From Bradyrhizobium sp. NDS-1 (GTDB lineage Bacteria > Pseudomonadota > Alphaproteobacteria > Rhizobiales > Xanthobacteraceae): 64,000 nt of DNA. Made by a program: the position numbers and the translations under genes. Location: contig NZ_CP136628.1 of NCBI RefSeq assembly GCF_032918005.1, forward strand, positions 3,519,501 to 3,583,500. The letters are read 5' to 3'. Below the pieces are notes generated by a model. The model ran no database searches. It saw nothing but the letters and a program-made list of their open reading frames with translations, and was not told the DNA's origin. This document shows positions 15,775 to 24,344 of the stretch, one piece after another (position 1 is the first letter of the stretch; each line of letters starts with the position of its first letter).

Positions 15775-16617
15775 CTAGCCGAGCTCAAAGCTGGTCACGC
15801 CGAAGACGCGGTCGATGCGCAGCGGCGCGATCGGCCCCGTGTACATCCGCGCGGTCTCGAACACCGGCTTGAGGCCGAGCGCCTCCGCATGCGCGATGGC
15901 CTGGGGGTTGACGGCGGGGACATCAAGGAACACTTCGCCAATATTTGCGCTCGCAAGCAGGGCCTGGACGATCGCCTCCGCCGCCGCGCGGTCGTCGGCG
16001 ACCAACGGGCCGATCTTGTGGCCGGTCCGGCACGGCCGGATCACGCCCCATGCGGCGAGCTTGCCGTCGCGCACCAGCGCGCGGCCGAGATGGCCCGGCG
16101 TGTTGATCCAGGCCCGCAGGAAGGCGCTGCGCCGGGCCGGGAAGACACTGGCGTCGTCGGCTTCCACATTTGCAAACGGGATTTTGTCGAGCGCAACGAC
16201 ATCGGCGGGCGGCCTGAAGGGCGCGGCGGCGATGCCGCCATAGCGGATATTGGCGTAAGCGAGCTGGAAGCCGGATTTCCTGTAATTGTCCTGCTGTGCC
16301 ACGACACCGTCGAGCCCGATCACGCGCGCGCCCGCATGCGCGATCGCCGCGTTCCAGATGCGCAGGCCGTGGCCAGAGCCGCGCAGATCTGCGCGCACCA
16401 TGTAGAAGCCGAGGAAGGCGAAGCGGTCGTCGTAATCGACGCAGGAGATTGTCGCCACCGGCTCGCCATCGATCTCGCCGACGAAGAAGCCTTGCGCGTC
16501 GGGAGCCGCGAAGCAGGCGGCGTCGGAGAGGCCGGGATTCCAGCCCTCGGCCGCGGCCCAGTCGATGGCGATGGAGATCTCCTCGGGGGCTAAGTTGCGG
16601 ATCTGCAAATCACTCAT
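15775..16617 (-). CDS. GNAT-family N-acetyltransferase with YitH-type C-terminal domain
   Basis: 280 residues, cytoplasmic. The N-terminal GNAT fold (about 4-130) uses acetyl-CoA to acetylate an amine. The acetyl-CoA loop is a weak variant of the R/Q-x-x-G-x-G/A motif, seen in MVRADLRGSGHGLRIWNAAI. The C-terminal half (ALDKIPF ... HLGRALVRDGKLAAWGVIRPCRTGHKIGPLVADD) is the second acetyltransferase-like domain typical of YitH/HsdE-like proteins. The substrate is unknown. It ends 7 bp from the convergent secreted-protein gene and is divergent from the SDR gene at 16734. Confidence 0.88.
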   Translation of the reverse strand: MSDLQIRNLAPEEISIAIDWAAAEGWNPGLSDAACFAAPDAQGFFVGEIDGEPVATISCVDYDDRFAFLGFYMVRADLRGSGHGLRIWNAAIAHAGARVIGLDGVVAQQDNYRKSGFQLAYANIRYGGIAAAPFRPPADVVALDKIPFANVEADDASVFPARRSAFLRAWINTPGHLGRALVRDGKLAAWGVIRPCRTGHKIGPLVADDRAAAEAIVQALLASANIGEVFLDVPAVNPQAIAHAEALGLKPVFETARMYTGPIAPLRIDRVFGVTSFELG

Positions 16618-16733
16618 CTCGCTTTGCTCATGAGGTGTGTCCTCTGGCCATGGACCTGCCGACAGGTCTGGCGGTAGAAGGCCTCATGATAGGCCGAGCC
16701 TGCGGCTCGCCTCAACTCGAGGGATGATCGGTC

Positions 16734-17438
16734 ATGGCAGCAGAGAAGGTTGCGCTCGTTACCGCCGGCGGCAGCGGCATGGGGGCAGGCGCTGCGCGGC
16801 GGCTGGCCGCGGACGGGTTTCGCGTCGCGATCCTGTCGTCCTCCGGCAAGGGCGAGGCGCTGGCCGCCGAGCTCGGCGGGCTCGGCGTCACCGGCTCCAA
16901 CAGGGAGAACGACGATTTGAAGCGTCTCGTCGATGGCGCCATGGCGAAGTGGGGACGGATCGACGTGCTCGTCAACAGCGCCGGGCACGGGCCGCGCGCG
17001 CCGATCACCGAGATCACCGACGAGCAGTGGCATGCCGGCCTCGACACATATCTGCTGAACGCGATCCGCCCGACGCGGCTGGTGACGCCGATCATGCAGG
17101 CGCAAAAGGGTGGCGCCATCATCAACATCTCCACCGCCTGGGCCTTCGAGCCCAGCGCGATGTTCCCGACCTCGGCGGTGTTCCGCGCAGGCCTTGCCGC
17201 CTTCACCAAGATCTTCACCGACACCCATGCGGCCGACAACATCCGCATGAACAACGTTCTGCCGGGCTGGATCGACAGCCTGCCGCAGACTGATGCGCGC
17301 CGCGACAGCGTGCCGATGAAGCGCTACGGCAAGGTCGAGGAGATTGCGGCGACGATCTCGTTCCTGGCCTCCGAGGGCGCGGCCTACATCACCGGCCAGA
17401 ACATCCGCGTCGACGGCGGGCTGACGCGCTCGGTCTGA
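16734..17438 (+). CDS. SDR-family oxidoreductase lacking the catalytic tyrosine
   Basis: 234 residues. A Rossmann short-chain dehydrogenase/reductase with an altered nucleotide motif (TAGGSGMG instead of TGxxxGxG), the NSAGHG strand-4 motif and a normal C-terminal PxxFLASEGAAYITGQNIRVDGG. The serine is in NISTAW, but no tyrosine exists between it and the helix that should carry YxxxK; the aligned segment is FPTSAVFRAGLAAF. The protein may therefore bind NAD(P) without classical SDR chemistry, or use another residue. It is a single gene with a short divergent promoter shared with the acetyltransferase. Confidence 0.88.
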   Translation: MAAEKVALVTAGGSGMGAGAARRLAADGFRVAILSSSGKGEALAAELGGLGVTGSNRENDDLKRLVDGAMAKWGRIDVLVNSAGHGPRAPITEITDEQWHAGLDTYLLNAIRPTRLVTPIMQAQKGGAIINISTAWAFEPSAMFPTSAVFRAGLAAFTKIFTDTHAADNIRMNNVLPGWIDSLPQTDARRDSVPMKRYGKVEEIAATISFLASEGAAYITGQNIRVDGGLTRSV

Positions 17439-17707
17439 GGCAGAGTCGAATCGGGTTCAGGGATCTTGTCGTGGTGCGACGCGGTTGTGTGCTGCGCGCC
17501 GCGGGTGGCGGCTTGACGCGTGGCCCGCCGGCCACAGTTGGCATCCGTTCGCACGATCCGAAGCTCACACTACGTCACAGTCCTAGTGAACTTCGCCGCA
17601 GCCCAAGACGAGCAGCCGCGCACGCCCTATCCCCTCTCTGCGACGGTTGCCTGGTACAGGCGCGCATTCGGAACGCGAGGTCGATCGCGTGGGGCAAGGA
17701 GATTGAT

Positions 17708-18532
17708 ATGAACAAGTTTTTGCTGGCGATCGCTTCGGTTGTCCTGGGGACCGCATCCGTTCAGGCGGCCGACCTCGCGGCGCGTTACACCAAGGCGCCG
17801 GTGATGGCGCCGGCCTATAACTGGACCGGCTTCTACGTCGGCGGCAATGTCGGTGGGCAGTGGGGCAGTGCGAACCCCGCCACCACCACGCTGTTCCCGG
17901 TGGCTGCCTATTTCGCGGATTCGAGCGTGACCGCCATCGGGTCGGTCGGCGCCCAGCACATCAACAGCTCCAGCGTGACCGGCGGCTTCACCGCCGGCTA
18001 CAATTGGCAGGTCAACAACGCCGTGCTCGGCCTCGAAGGCGACATCAACTATTTCGGCTTCAAGGGCAGCGCGAGCAGCACGGCCGTGTATCCCTGCTGC
18101 GCGCCCAGCACCTTCACCATCAATTCGTCGGCCTCGGCCGATTGGCTCGCCACCATTCGCGGCCGCATCGGCTTCCTCGCGACACCGAGTTGGCTGATCT
18201 ACGCCACCGGCGGCGCCGCCATCGCCGAGGTGAAGGGCAATTTCAGCTTCACCGACACCTTTGCAGGCGCGACCGAGTCCGGAGCGATCCGCGACACCCG
18301 CGTCGGCTGGACGGCAGGCCTCGGCGGTGAATACGCCGTCGGCAACGGCTGGTCGTTGAAGGCCGAATATCTCTACGTCGATCTCGGTCGCAGCAGCATG
18401 ACCAGCAACAATCTGAACGTCGGTGTGGCGTTGCCGGCCCAGACCTTCACCCATTCTGTCGATCTCAAGTCGAACATCGTGCGCGTCGGCGTGAACTACA
18501 AGTTCGGCGGACCGGTCGTCGCCAGATACTGA
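17708..18532 (+). CDS. Outer-membrane beta-barrel porin family protein (Omp25/Omp31-like)
   Basis: 274 residues, signal peptide 1-20 (cleavage after VQA). The mature start AADLAARYTKAP and NWTGFYVGGNVGG are classic for the rhizobial/Brucella Omp25/RopB eight-stranded barrels. The C-terminus VGVNYKFGGPVVARY ends in an aromatic residue as needed for BAM-dependent insertion. Strand repeats such as SWLIYATGGAAIAEVKG and GWTAGLGGEYAVGNGWSLKAEYLYVDLG are clear. It is a structural outer-membrane protein. A good ribosome site AAGGAG precedes ATG 17708. A strong terminator follows. Confidence 0.93.
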   Translation: MNKFLLAIASVVLGTASVQAADLAARYTKAPVMAPAYNWTGFYVGGNVGGQWGSANPATTTLFPVAAYFADSSVTAIGSVGAQHINSSSVTGGFTAGYNWQVNNAVLGLEGDINYFGFKGSASSTAVYPCCAPSTFTINSSASADWLATIRGRIGFLATPSWLIYATGGAAIAEVKGNFSFTDTFAGATESGAIRDTRVGWTAGLGGEYAVGNGWSLKAEYLYVDLGRSSMTSNNLNVGVALPAQTFTHSVDLKSNIVRVGVNYKFGGPVVARY

Positions 18533-18556
18533 GCAGCCCGTTGCGACTCTGGTGTG

Positions 18557-18583
18557 AAAAGCCCCGGTTCGCCGGGGCTTTTT
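18557..18583. terminator. Bidirectional rho-independent terminator
   Basis: AAAAGCCCCGG-TTCG-CCGGGGCTTTTT. The symmetric A and T runs let it work on both strands, between the convergent porin and serine hydrolase genes. Confidence 0.92.
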
Positions 18584-18592
18584 GTTGCGGCG

Positions 18593-19762
18593 TCAGCCAG
18601 CGTGCGATGCCACCAGACGCGCCAGCGCGGGCAGGATCTTGTAGCGGGCGATCTCGTGCGGATACTCGCCGCGATTGGCGAGCAGGACGATGGCGATCCG
18701 CCGCGCCGGCACCAGTCCGATATAGCCCGAGGCGTTGTTGAGGCCGCCCGGCTTGTCGACGATCGTGGCGTCAGGGAGATGCACGGTCTCCCAGGCCATG
18801 GCCTGTCCGAACTTTTCGTCGATGCGGAAGGACTCACGCTGCGTCATCCGCAGCGTCTCGCGCAAATGCGGATCAATCGCGCGGCCATCGATGCAAGCCG
18901 TTGCGAAAGTGGCAAGATCCCGGGCGGACGAGAACATCTGGCCCGTGCCGGCAAAGTCGAAATAGCTCTGCTGGCTGCCGATCGGGCCGATCGCCACGCC
19001 CTGGTCGGAATAGCCCTGGACCACGCGCTGCATCCAGGCCTCGTCCATGACAGCGCGATTGTCTGTGCCGCGTTCCGGGAGGAAGGTGGCCTCCATGGCG
19101 AGGGGACGGAGAATGCGGTGCTGGATCAGCGTGCGGATCGGCTTGCCGGTGCAACGTTCGAGCACGAGCTGAAGCACCACGTAGCCGGCATGGGTGTAGA
19201 TGCGCTGCCGGCCGGGCGCGACGCCGGACGCCGGCGCGAAGGCGTTCAGCATGGCCATAAACTGCTCGCGCGTGTACTGCTCGTTCGGCCAGGGCGGATG
19301 GTCGGTCGGCAACAACAGACCCGAGGTATGCGTGACAAGCTGGCCGACGGTCACGTTGCGGATATAGCTGCCGTCCAGCTCGGGCATGTATTTCGGCAAG
19401 CGGTCGTCGAGCCGCAGCTCGCCGCGCAGCACGCCAAGCGCGACAAGAGCCGCCTCGAACGGCTTTCTCAAGGAGGCGAGGTTGAACAGCGTGTCCGGCG
19501 TCACCGGCCGCCGCGTGACATCGTCGGCAAGACCATAGGTGAAGAACTCGACATGGCGCCCGGCATAGAGGGCGGCGGCGAGGCCGCCCGCATGGTCCGG
19601 CGTCGCGGTCGGTGCCAGCTCGCGCGCGACGATGTCGCGCATCTGCGCGATCATGTCGGAATCCGCCGAGGCACGGCGGGGCCAGGCGAGGGCGAGCGGA
19701 ACGAGCGCCGCCCGGGAGAGCGCACGCCGGGTGAGGTGCGACGAAGTGACAACGGCTGGCAC
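18593..19762 (-). CDS. Serine hydrolase, class C beta-lactamase / PBP4* fold
   Basis: 389 residues from GTG 19762. The start is uncertain: a TTG at 19873 is the only other in-frame candidate and would add 37 residues without family similarity. The N-terminus LTRRALSRAALVPLALAWPRRASA looks like a twin-arginine or Sec export signal. The catalytic SxxK is NLASLRKPF. The second motif is YTHAGY (a YxN variant with His), and the KTG-equivalent is near DKPGGLNN. Such periplasmic esterases, amidases or D-peptidases act on small esters or peptidoglycan fragments; true beta-lactamase activity is unlikely. It is divergent from the arsR gene. Confidence 0.85.
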   Translation of the reverse strand: MPAVVTSSHLTRRALSRAALVPLALAWPRRASADSDMIAQMRDIVARELAPTATPDHAGGLAAALYAGRHVEFFTYGLADDVTRRPVTPDTLFNLASLRKPFEAALVALGVLRGELRLDDRLPKYMPELDGSYIRNVTVGQLVTHTSGLLLPTDHPPWPNEQYTREQFMAMLNAFAPASGVAPGRQRIYTHAGYVVLQLVLERCTGKPIRTLIQHRILRPLAMEATFLPERGTDNRAVMDEAWMQRVVQGYSDQGVAIGPIGSQQSYFDFAGTGQMFSSARDLATFATACIDGRAIDPHLRETLRMTQRESFRIDEKFGQAMAWETVHLPDATIVDKPGGLNNASGYIGLVPARRIAIVLLANRGEYPHEIARYKILPALARLVASHAG

Positions 19763-19879
19763 GACTCTGACGCATGCAGGATGCGCCCCCAAAGCCTTCT
19801 TAGCGTGAAGAGGGCGGGCGTCCCAATTCACGATTGCGCGTTGTCGGGTTCCGCCTGGTGGGAGACGCGGCAAAATAAC

Positions 19880-19946
19880 TTAGCCGTTCAGCTAACAATT
19901 ATTGACGTCGGATCCTGGCGGCTCTATAGTTAGCTTCATGGCTAAC
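19880..19946. promoter_or_regulatory. Promoter and twin operators of the arsR-SRPBCC operon
   Basis: A sigma70-type promoter has TTGACG (19902-19907), a 17-bp spacer and TATAGT (19925-19930). Two copies of the inverted repeat TTAGC-N6-GCTAA flank it, at 19880-19895 and 19930-19945 (extended to GTTAGC/GCTAAC, 19929-19946), with centres 50 bp apart. The second overlaps both the -10 box and the arsR start codon (ATG 19938). Predicted transcription begins at about 19937, so the mRNA is leaderless or nearly so. I infer autorepression by the ArsR protein. Confidence 0.75.
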
Positions 19947-20327
19947 CAATTATCCCCCCTCGATCAGGTCTTCTCCGCGCTCGCCGATCCGACGCGGCGG
20001 GCGATCGTGATGCGGCTATGTGACGGCGAGGCGTCGGTCGGCGAGCTCGCCGATCCCTTCGACATGGCGTTGCCGAGCTTCATGAAGCACATCCACGTGC
20101 TGGAGACGAGCGGGCTCATTCTGTCGGAGAAGTCCGGGCGCGTGCGCACCTGCCGGCTCAGCCCGGATGCGCTCCTCGGCGCCGAGGATTGGTTCCAGCG
20201 GCAGCGCGCGATCTGGGAGGCGCGGCTCGACCGGTTCGAAGCCTATGTGATGAAGCTCAAGAAAGAGAAGGAGAGGGCGGCCGCCAAGCGGCCGTCCCGA
20301 GCAACCAGGAAGAAAGGTTCTGAGTGA
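19938..20327 (+). CDS. ArsR-family transcriptional regulator
   Basis: 129 residues. Winged HTH (about 5-90): SPLDQVFSALADPTRRAIVMRL, then the recognition helix region MALPSFMKHIHVLETSGLI. There are no metal-binding CxC or Asp/His pairs, so it is the non-metal ArsR type usually paired with an SRPBCC/AHSA1 protein. The C-terminal tail is Lys/Arg-rich. ATG 19938 lies within its own operator and 7-8 bases after the -10 box. Its stop overlaps the next start codon (TGATG). It likely represses this operon and possibly the divergent hydrolase. Confidence 0.93.
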   Translation: MANQLSPLDQVFSALADPTRRAIVMRLCDGEASVGELADPFDMALPSFMKHIHVLETSGLILSEKSGRVRTCRLSPDALLGAEDWFQRQRAIWEARLDRFEAYVMKLKKEKERAAAKRPSRATRKKGSE

Positions 20328-20818
20328 TGACGAATTCTGCCAATCCCGCTCTGTCGCAATGGTCCCTCGACCGCGAGATCGTGATGTCCCGCGTGATCGA
20401 CGCGCCGCGCGATCTGGTGTTCGAGGCCTGGTCCGACCCGAAGCATCTGCCGCAATGGTTCGGGCCGAAGGGTTTCAAGGTCGAGACCTTCGAGATCGAC
20501 GTGCGGGTCGGCGGCGTCTGGCGCTTCAACATGATCGGCCCCGACGGCACGGTCTATCCGAACCGCATGCGCTTCCGCCGCATCGAGCGGCCGTCGCTGA
20601 TGGAGATGGATCACGGCCTCGACCAGGACGATGACCCCGGCATGTTCCGCTTCACCGTCACCTTTGCCGAGCAGAGCAATGGCAAGACCGTGCTGATGAT
20701 GCGTCAGCTGGCCTCGAGCTCCGAGCAGCGCGACGGCATGATCGGCTTCGGCGCCGTCGAATACGGCTACCAGACGCTGGACAAGCTTGCAGCCTATGTG
20801 GCGGGCATGAAGCGTTGA
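20327..20818 (+). CDS. SRPBCC/AHSA1 (START-like) domain protein
   Basis: 163 residues, cytoplasmic. The helix-grip fold of the Aha1/CalC-like group begins with DREIVMSRVIDAPRDLVFEAW, then PKHLPQWFGPKGF and the central GGVWRFNM strand. A C-terminal helix ends with ALDKLAAYV-like sequence. Members bind hydrophobic ligands; in ArsR-SRPBCC pairs the function is mostly unknown, with roles in detoxification or stress proposed. The one-base overlap with arsR shows translational coupling. An 11-bp hairpin terminator follows. Confidence 0.9.
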   Translation: MTNSANPALSQWSLDREIVMSRVIDAPRDLVFEAWSDPKHLPQWFGPKGFKVETFEIDVRVGGVWRFNMIGPDGTVYPNRMRFRRIERPSLMEMDHGLDQDDDPGMFRFTVTFAEQSNGKTVLMMRQLASSSEQRDGMIGFGAVEYGYQTLDKLAAYVAGMKR

Positions 20819-20825
20819 GGACAAA

Positions 20826-20856
20826 GCGGTCCCGGCTGAGGACAAGCCGGGACCGC
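20826..20856. terminator. 11-bp hairpin between convergent genes
   Basis: GCGGTCCCGGC pairs perfectly with GCCGGGACCGC across a 9-nt loop. It lies between the SRPBCC gene and the binding-protein gene ending at 20868. Confidence 0.7.
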
Positions 20857-20867
20857 ATTCGCGCGCC

Positions 20868-22091
20868 TCACTCCCTGGCCTCGTCTGTCACGATGTCGCC
20901 GAGTTTCTGCCAGCGCTGGCCGTCGAACTGCACCATCTGGAACTGCTTGTTGACGCGATAATCGGTCGGCGACGTCGAGACCGAGATGCCCGGCAGCGTC
21001 AGGTCGAGTTCGACGTTCCTGAGGTTGGCCGCCTGCCGCATCACGTTGTCGCGGGTGAGGTCGTCGCCGCATTGCTTCAGCACCTGAATGAGCAACTGCG
21101 CGGTGATGTAACCGTAGACGTTCAGGTTCGAATCCTTGTCGCCCTCGGGATAGTACTTGGCCATGAAGGCGAGGTAGCGCTTCATGCCGGGATCGTCCTT
21201 CCATTCGGGATCGGCGGCATCCTTGACGTAACCGACGCTGACGACGCCCTTGGAATTGTCCAGGCCCGCCGGCTTCAGCACGGCGCTGAGCGAGGAGGCG
21301 TTGATGTCGATGATGTGCAGCGGCTTCCAGCCGATCTCCGCGACCTTCTTGATCGCCTGGGCCGCCTGTTTAGGGGTCGTGGCGCTGAACAGCACGTCGG
21401 CGCCGGCATCCCTGAGCCGCAGGATCTGCGAGTCGATCGTCGGTTCGGTGATCTCGTAGGACGTCTCGGCCACGACCATATTCGCGGCCTTCTCGCCGAG
21501 GCCGGCCTTGAGGCCGGCGAGATAATCCTTGCCGAGGTCGTCGTTCTGGTAGAGCACGCCAATTTTCGCGTTGGGGCGGTTCTTCAGCAGGTACTGCGCG
21601 TAGATGCGGCCCTCCACGAGGTATGAGGGATTGAAGCCCATGGTCCAGGGAAAGTTCTTGGGATCGGTGAAGCGCGCCGCTCCGGTCGCGGCAAACAGCT
21701 GCGGGATCTTCTTGGCGTTGAGATATTTCTGAACGGCGACGTTCGGCGCGGTGCCGATGATCTGGAAAGTCAGCAGCACCTCGTCGCTTTCGACCAGCCT
21801 GCGGGTCTGCTCCACGGTTTTCGGCGGCGAGTAGGCATCGTCATACTGGATCAATTCGACCTTGCGGCCGTTCACCCCGCCCTGATCGTTGATCATCTTC
21901 ATATAGGCGGCCTGAGTCTTGCCAATCACGGCGTAGGCCGAGGCCGGGCCGCTGAGCGGCACGGTCTGACCGACTTTGATCGCGGTGTCGGAAGCGCCGG
22001 GATCGTATTTCTTCTGCGCCTGCGCCGCGGCGCTCGACAGCCCGAGAAGCAGGGCGAAGGCCGCGATGTGTTTGAGAATGACGCTTGTCAT
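20868..22091 (-). CDS. ABC transporter substrate-binding protein, branched-chain amino-acid (LivK) type
   Basis: 407 residues, signal peptide 1-25 (cleavage after AQA). Periplasmic type I binding protein (Peripla_BP_6): AIKVGQTVPLSGPASAYAVIGKTQAAYMKMINDQGG, GVLYQNDDLGKDYLAGL, and IDINASSLSAV. In alphaproteobacteria such proteins often bind aromatic acids, amides or short organic acids as well as amino acids. No LivH/M/F/G permease or ATPase genes are near, so it must use an exporter partner encoded elsewhere or act as a sensor. It is the last gene of an IclR-CoA transferase-TctC-LivK unit (19 bp after the TctC gene). Confidence 0.93.
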   Translation of the reverse strand: MTSVILKHIAAFALLLGLSSAAAQAQKKYDPGASDTAIKVGQTVPLSGPASAYAVIGKTQAAYMKMINDQGGVNGRKVELIQYDDAYSPPKTVEQTRRLVESDEVLLTFQIIGTAPNVAVQKYLNAKKIPQLFAATGAARFTDPKNFPWTMGFNPSYLVEGRIYAQYLLKNRPNAKIGVLYQNDDLGKDYLAGLKAGLGEKAANMVVAETSYEITEPTIDSQILRLRDAGADVLFSATTPKQAAQAIKKVAEIGWKPLHIIDINASSLSAVLKPAGLDNSKGVVSVGYVKDAADPEWKDDPGMKRYLAFMAKYYPEGDKDSNLNVYGYITAQLLIQVLKQCGDDLTRDNVMRQAANLRNVELDLTLPGISVSTSPTDYRVNKQFQMVQFDGQRWQKLGDIVTDEARE

Positions 22092-22110
22092 GTCCGGTCC
22101 CTCCCGATTG

Positions 22111-23091
22111 CTATTCGCCCTTGAGACCGGCGTCGCGGATCAGCTTGGCCCATTTCTGCGTCTCGGCGTCGATGAACCGGCCGAACTCGGTCGCATTGCC
22201 GGCGCGCACTTCGAGGCCCTGAGCGGTCAGCTTGTCCTTGATCGCAGGTTCTGCCAGCGCGCGCAGAACTTCGGCCTGGAGCTTGTCGACGATCGCGCGC
22301 GGCGTCGTCGAGGGCGCCATGAAGCCGTACCAGCCGGCAGCAGCAACGTTGGGAAAGCCCTGCTCGCGCAAGGTTGGCGCCTGCGGATAGAGTGCGCTGC
22401 GCTCGGGCGAGGCGACGCCGAGCACGATGAACTTGCCGCTCTGGATATAGGGCAGGGCAGTCGGCAGCGCCGTCAGCGTGGCATCGACGCGGCCGGCGAG
22501 CAGCTCGGTGTAGGAGGCGGCATCGCCGCGGAAGGGGATGTTGAGACCCTTGACACCGGCGTCGCGAAACAGGAGCTCGCCGGCAAGGTGCGGCTGTGAG
22601 CCGGCGCCGGGCGAGGCGAAGGTCAGCCCATCGGGTTTTGACTTGCCATAGGCGATCAGCTCGGGAAGCGTCTTGAACGGAGCGTCGGCGCTGATGATGA
22701 GAAACAGCGGCGCGACCACGACCATGGCCACCGGCTGCAGATCCTTGCGGTCATAGGTCAGCTTGCCGAACAGCGCCTCGGCGGTGGCGTAGGGAGCCGC
22801 GACGTAGAGAATGGTGTAGCCGTCGCCCGGCGCATGCGCGACCATGTCATTGGCGATGCGGGTGCCGGCACCCGGCTTGTTCTCGACGATGAATTGCTGA
22901 CGCAGGCTGCGGCCGAACTCTTCGGCGAGCAGGCGCAGCGAGATGTCGTTGGAGCCGCCGGGCCCGTAGGGCGAGATCAGCCGCACCATCCGCGAGGGCC
23001 AGGCATCCTCGGCCCGTGCCGTCAGGCCGGGGCCGGCGACCAGGCTGCCTGCGATGGTGCCCAGCAGGGCTCGGCGTGTGAGCGATGTCAC
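22111..23091 (-). CDS. Bug-family (TctC-like) tripartite tricarboxylate transporter binding protein
   Basis: 326 residues, signal peptide about 1-27 with an RR pair (TRRALLGTIAGS). Motifs WPSRMVRLISPYGPGGSNDISLR and the C-terminal AGLKGE fit the Bug family. These periplasmic proteins bind carboxylates and feed TctA/TctB permeases, but Bug genes are often orphans, as here. It lies 55 bp downstream of the CoA-transferase and probably supplies its carboxylic-acid substrate. Confidence 0.93.
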   Translation of the reverse strand: MTSLTRRALLGTIAGSLVAGPGLTARAEDAWPSRMVRLISPYGPGGSNDISLRLLAEEFGRSLRQQFIVENKPGAGTRIANDMVAHAPGDGYTILYVAAPYATAEALFGKLTYDRKDLQPVAMVVVAPLFLIISADAPFKTLPELIAYGKSKPDGLTFASPGAGSQPHLAGELLFRDAGVKGLNIPFRGDAASYTELLAGRVDATLTALPTALPYIQSGKFIVLGVASPERSALYPQAPTLREQGFPNVAAAGWYGFMAPSTTPRAIVDKLQAEVLRALAEPAIKDKLTAQGLEVRAGNATEFGRFIDAETQKWAKLIRDAGLKGE

Positions 23092-23146
23092 TGTCTTCTT
23101 CCTCCCCTTTTTATTGTTGGTGTTCTTGTTGGTCTTGCCGCGACGT

Positions 23147-24343
23147 TCAGATCACCTTTCGCTGGGTGAGCCGTTCGATCTCGTCCTCCGAAAGGCCGAG
23201 CCAGTCGCAATAGACTTCGCGATTGTCCTGCCCGATGTCGCCGGCTGCGTGACGCATTCGCGTGGGATCGACGGTGAAGCGCGGAACGACGTTGGTCATG
23301 GCGACCGTGCCGAAATCGCGGTCAGGGACGCGCGTGATGACTTCGCGCGCCTTCATTTGCGGGTCGTCCGCGATCTGGTCGATCGAATAGATCGGGGCGA
23401 GCGTTCCCTGCGCGGCGTTGAATCTCGCGAGCACCTCGTCGAGGGGATGCGCGGCACACCAGCCGGCGAAGATGTCGTTGAGCTCGGCGGCATGTTTGAC
23501 GCGCCGGTCGTTGGTGGCGAAGCGCGGATCGTCGATCAGGTCGGGCCGCTCGATCGCCCGGCAGTTCGCCGCAAAGAGGGCGTTGGTCGAACCCGCCAGC
23601 GTCACCCAGTGATCGTCGCTGGTGCGAAACACGGCGGCCGGCGCCGAATAGCCGTTGGCGTTGCCGATCCGGCTGCGGATGGCGCCGAGCTGATCGTGCT
23701 CGATGGCGAGGACGTCGAGCAGGCGGAAGGTGGCTTCGGTCAGCGAAAGATCGATCTCCTCGCCGGGCGCATCGGGGTCGTGCGCCCGTTTCCAGAGCGC
23801 CGCGAGCACGCCGACGGCACCGAACAGACCGCCGATCGAGTCCCCGATCGGGTATCCCGGATGGGTCGGCTCGCCGTCGCTCTCCCCCGTGATATAGGTG
23901 AGCCCGCCCATGGCCTCGAAGATGCGGGCAAAGCCAGGCCGCTCGCGATAAGGGCCATCCTGCCCGAAGGCGGTGGCGCGCAGGATCACGAGGCGCGGCT
24001 GGATCGACCACAGCACCTCCTTCGACAGGCCCCATCGATCGAGCGTCCCCGGACGGAAATTCTCGATCAGCACGTCGAAGCGGGAAACGAGCTGCTTGAA
24101 CAGCGCAAGACCGTCCGGTGTGCGCAGATCGAGCGTGGCAAACTTCTTGTTGCGGTTGGCCGCCTTCCACCACAGCGGCTTGCCGTCCTTGAACGGCGGA
24201 AACGCCCGCACGCCGTCGCCATGCCCGGGCATTTCGATCTTGAGCACCTCGGCGCCGTAGTCGGCCAGCAGGGTTGCGGCAAAGGGCGCTGCGATGATCG
24301 TCGCGATGTCGAGAACCTTCAGTCCCTCGAGCGGTCCAGCCAT
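23147..24343 (-). CDS. CaiB/BaiF (class III) CoA-transferase family protein
   Basis: 398 residues. Start ATG 24343 begins the conserved GPLEGLKVLDIATIIAAPFAATLLADYGAEVLKIE block. Further markers are WWKAANRNKKFATLDL, LIENFRPGTLDRWGL and TGESDGEPTHPGYPIGDSIGG. Family members move CoA between carboxylic acids. The position of the usual catalytic aspartate (RPGxD) is occupied by Ala139 in RPGFARIFEAMGG, a variant seen in some homologues, so the mechanism may differ. With IclR and two binding proteins it suggests catabolism of an organic acid activated as a CoA thioester. Confidence 0.92.
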   Translation of the reverse strand: MAGPLEGLKVLDIATIIAAPFAATLLADYGAEVLKIEMPGHGDGVRAFPPFKDGKPLWWKAANRNKKFATLDLRTPDGLALFKQLVSRFDVLIENFRPGTLDRWGLSKEVLWSIQPRLVILRATAFGQDGPYRERPGFARIFEAMGGLTYITGESDGEPTHPGYPIGDSIGGLFGAVGVLAALWKRAHDPDAPGEEIDLSLTEATFRLLDVLAIEHDQLGAIRSRIGNANGYSAPAAVFRTSDDHWVTLAGSTNALFAANCRAIERPDLIDDPRFATNDRRVKHAAELNDIFAGWCAAHPLDEVLARFNAAQGTLAPIYSIDQIADDPQMKAREVITRVPDRDFGTVAMTNVVPRFTVDPTRMRHAAGDIGQDNREVYCDWLGLSEDEIERLTQRKVI

Positions 24344-24344
24344 G

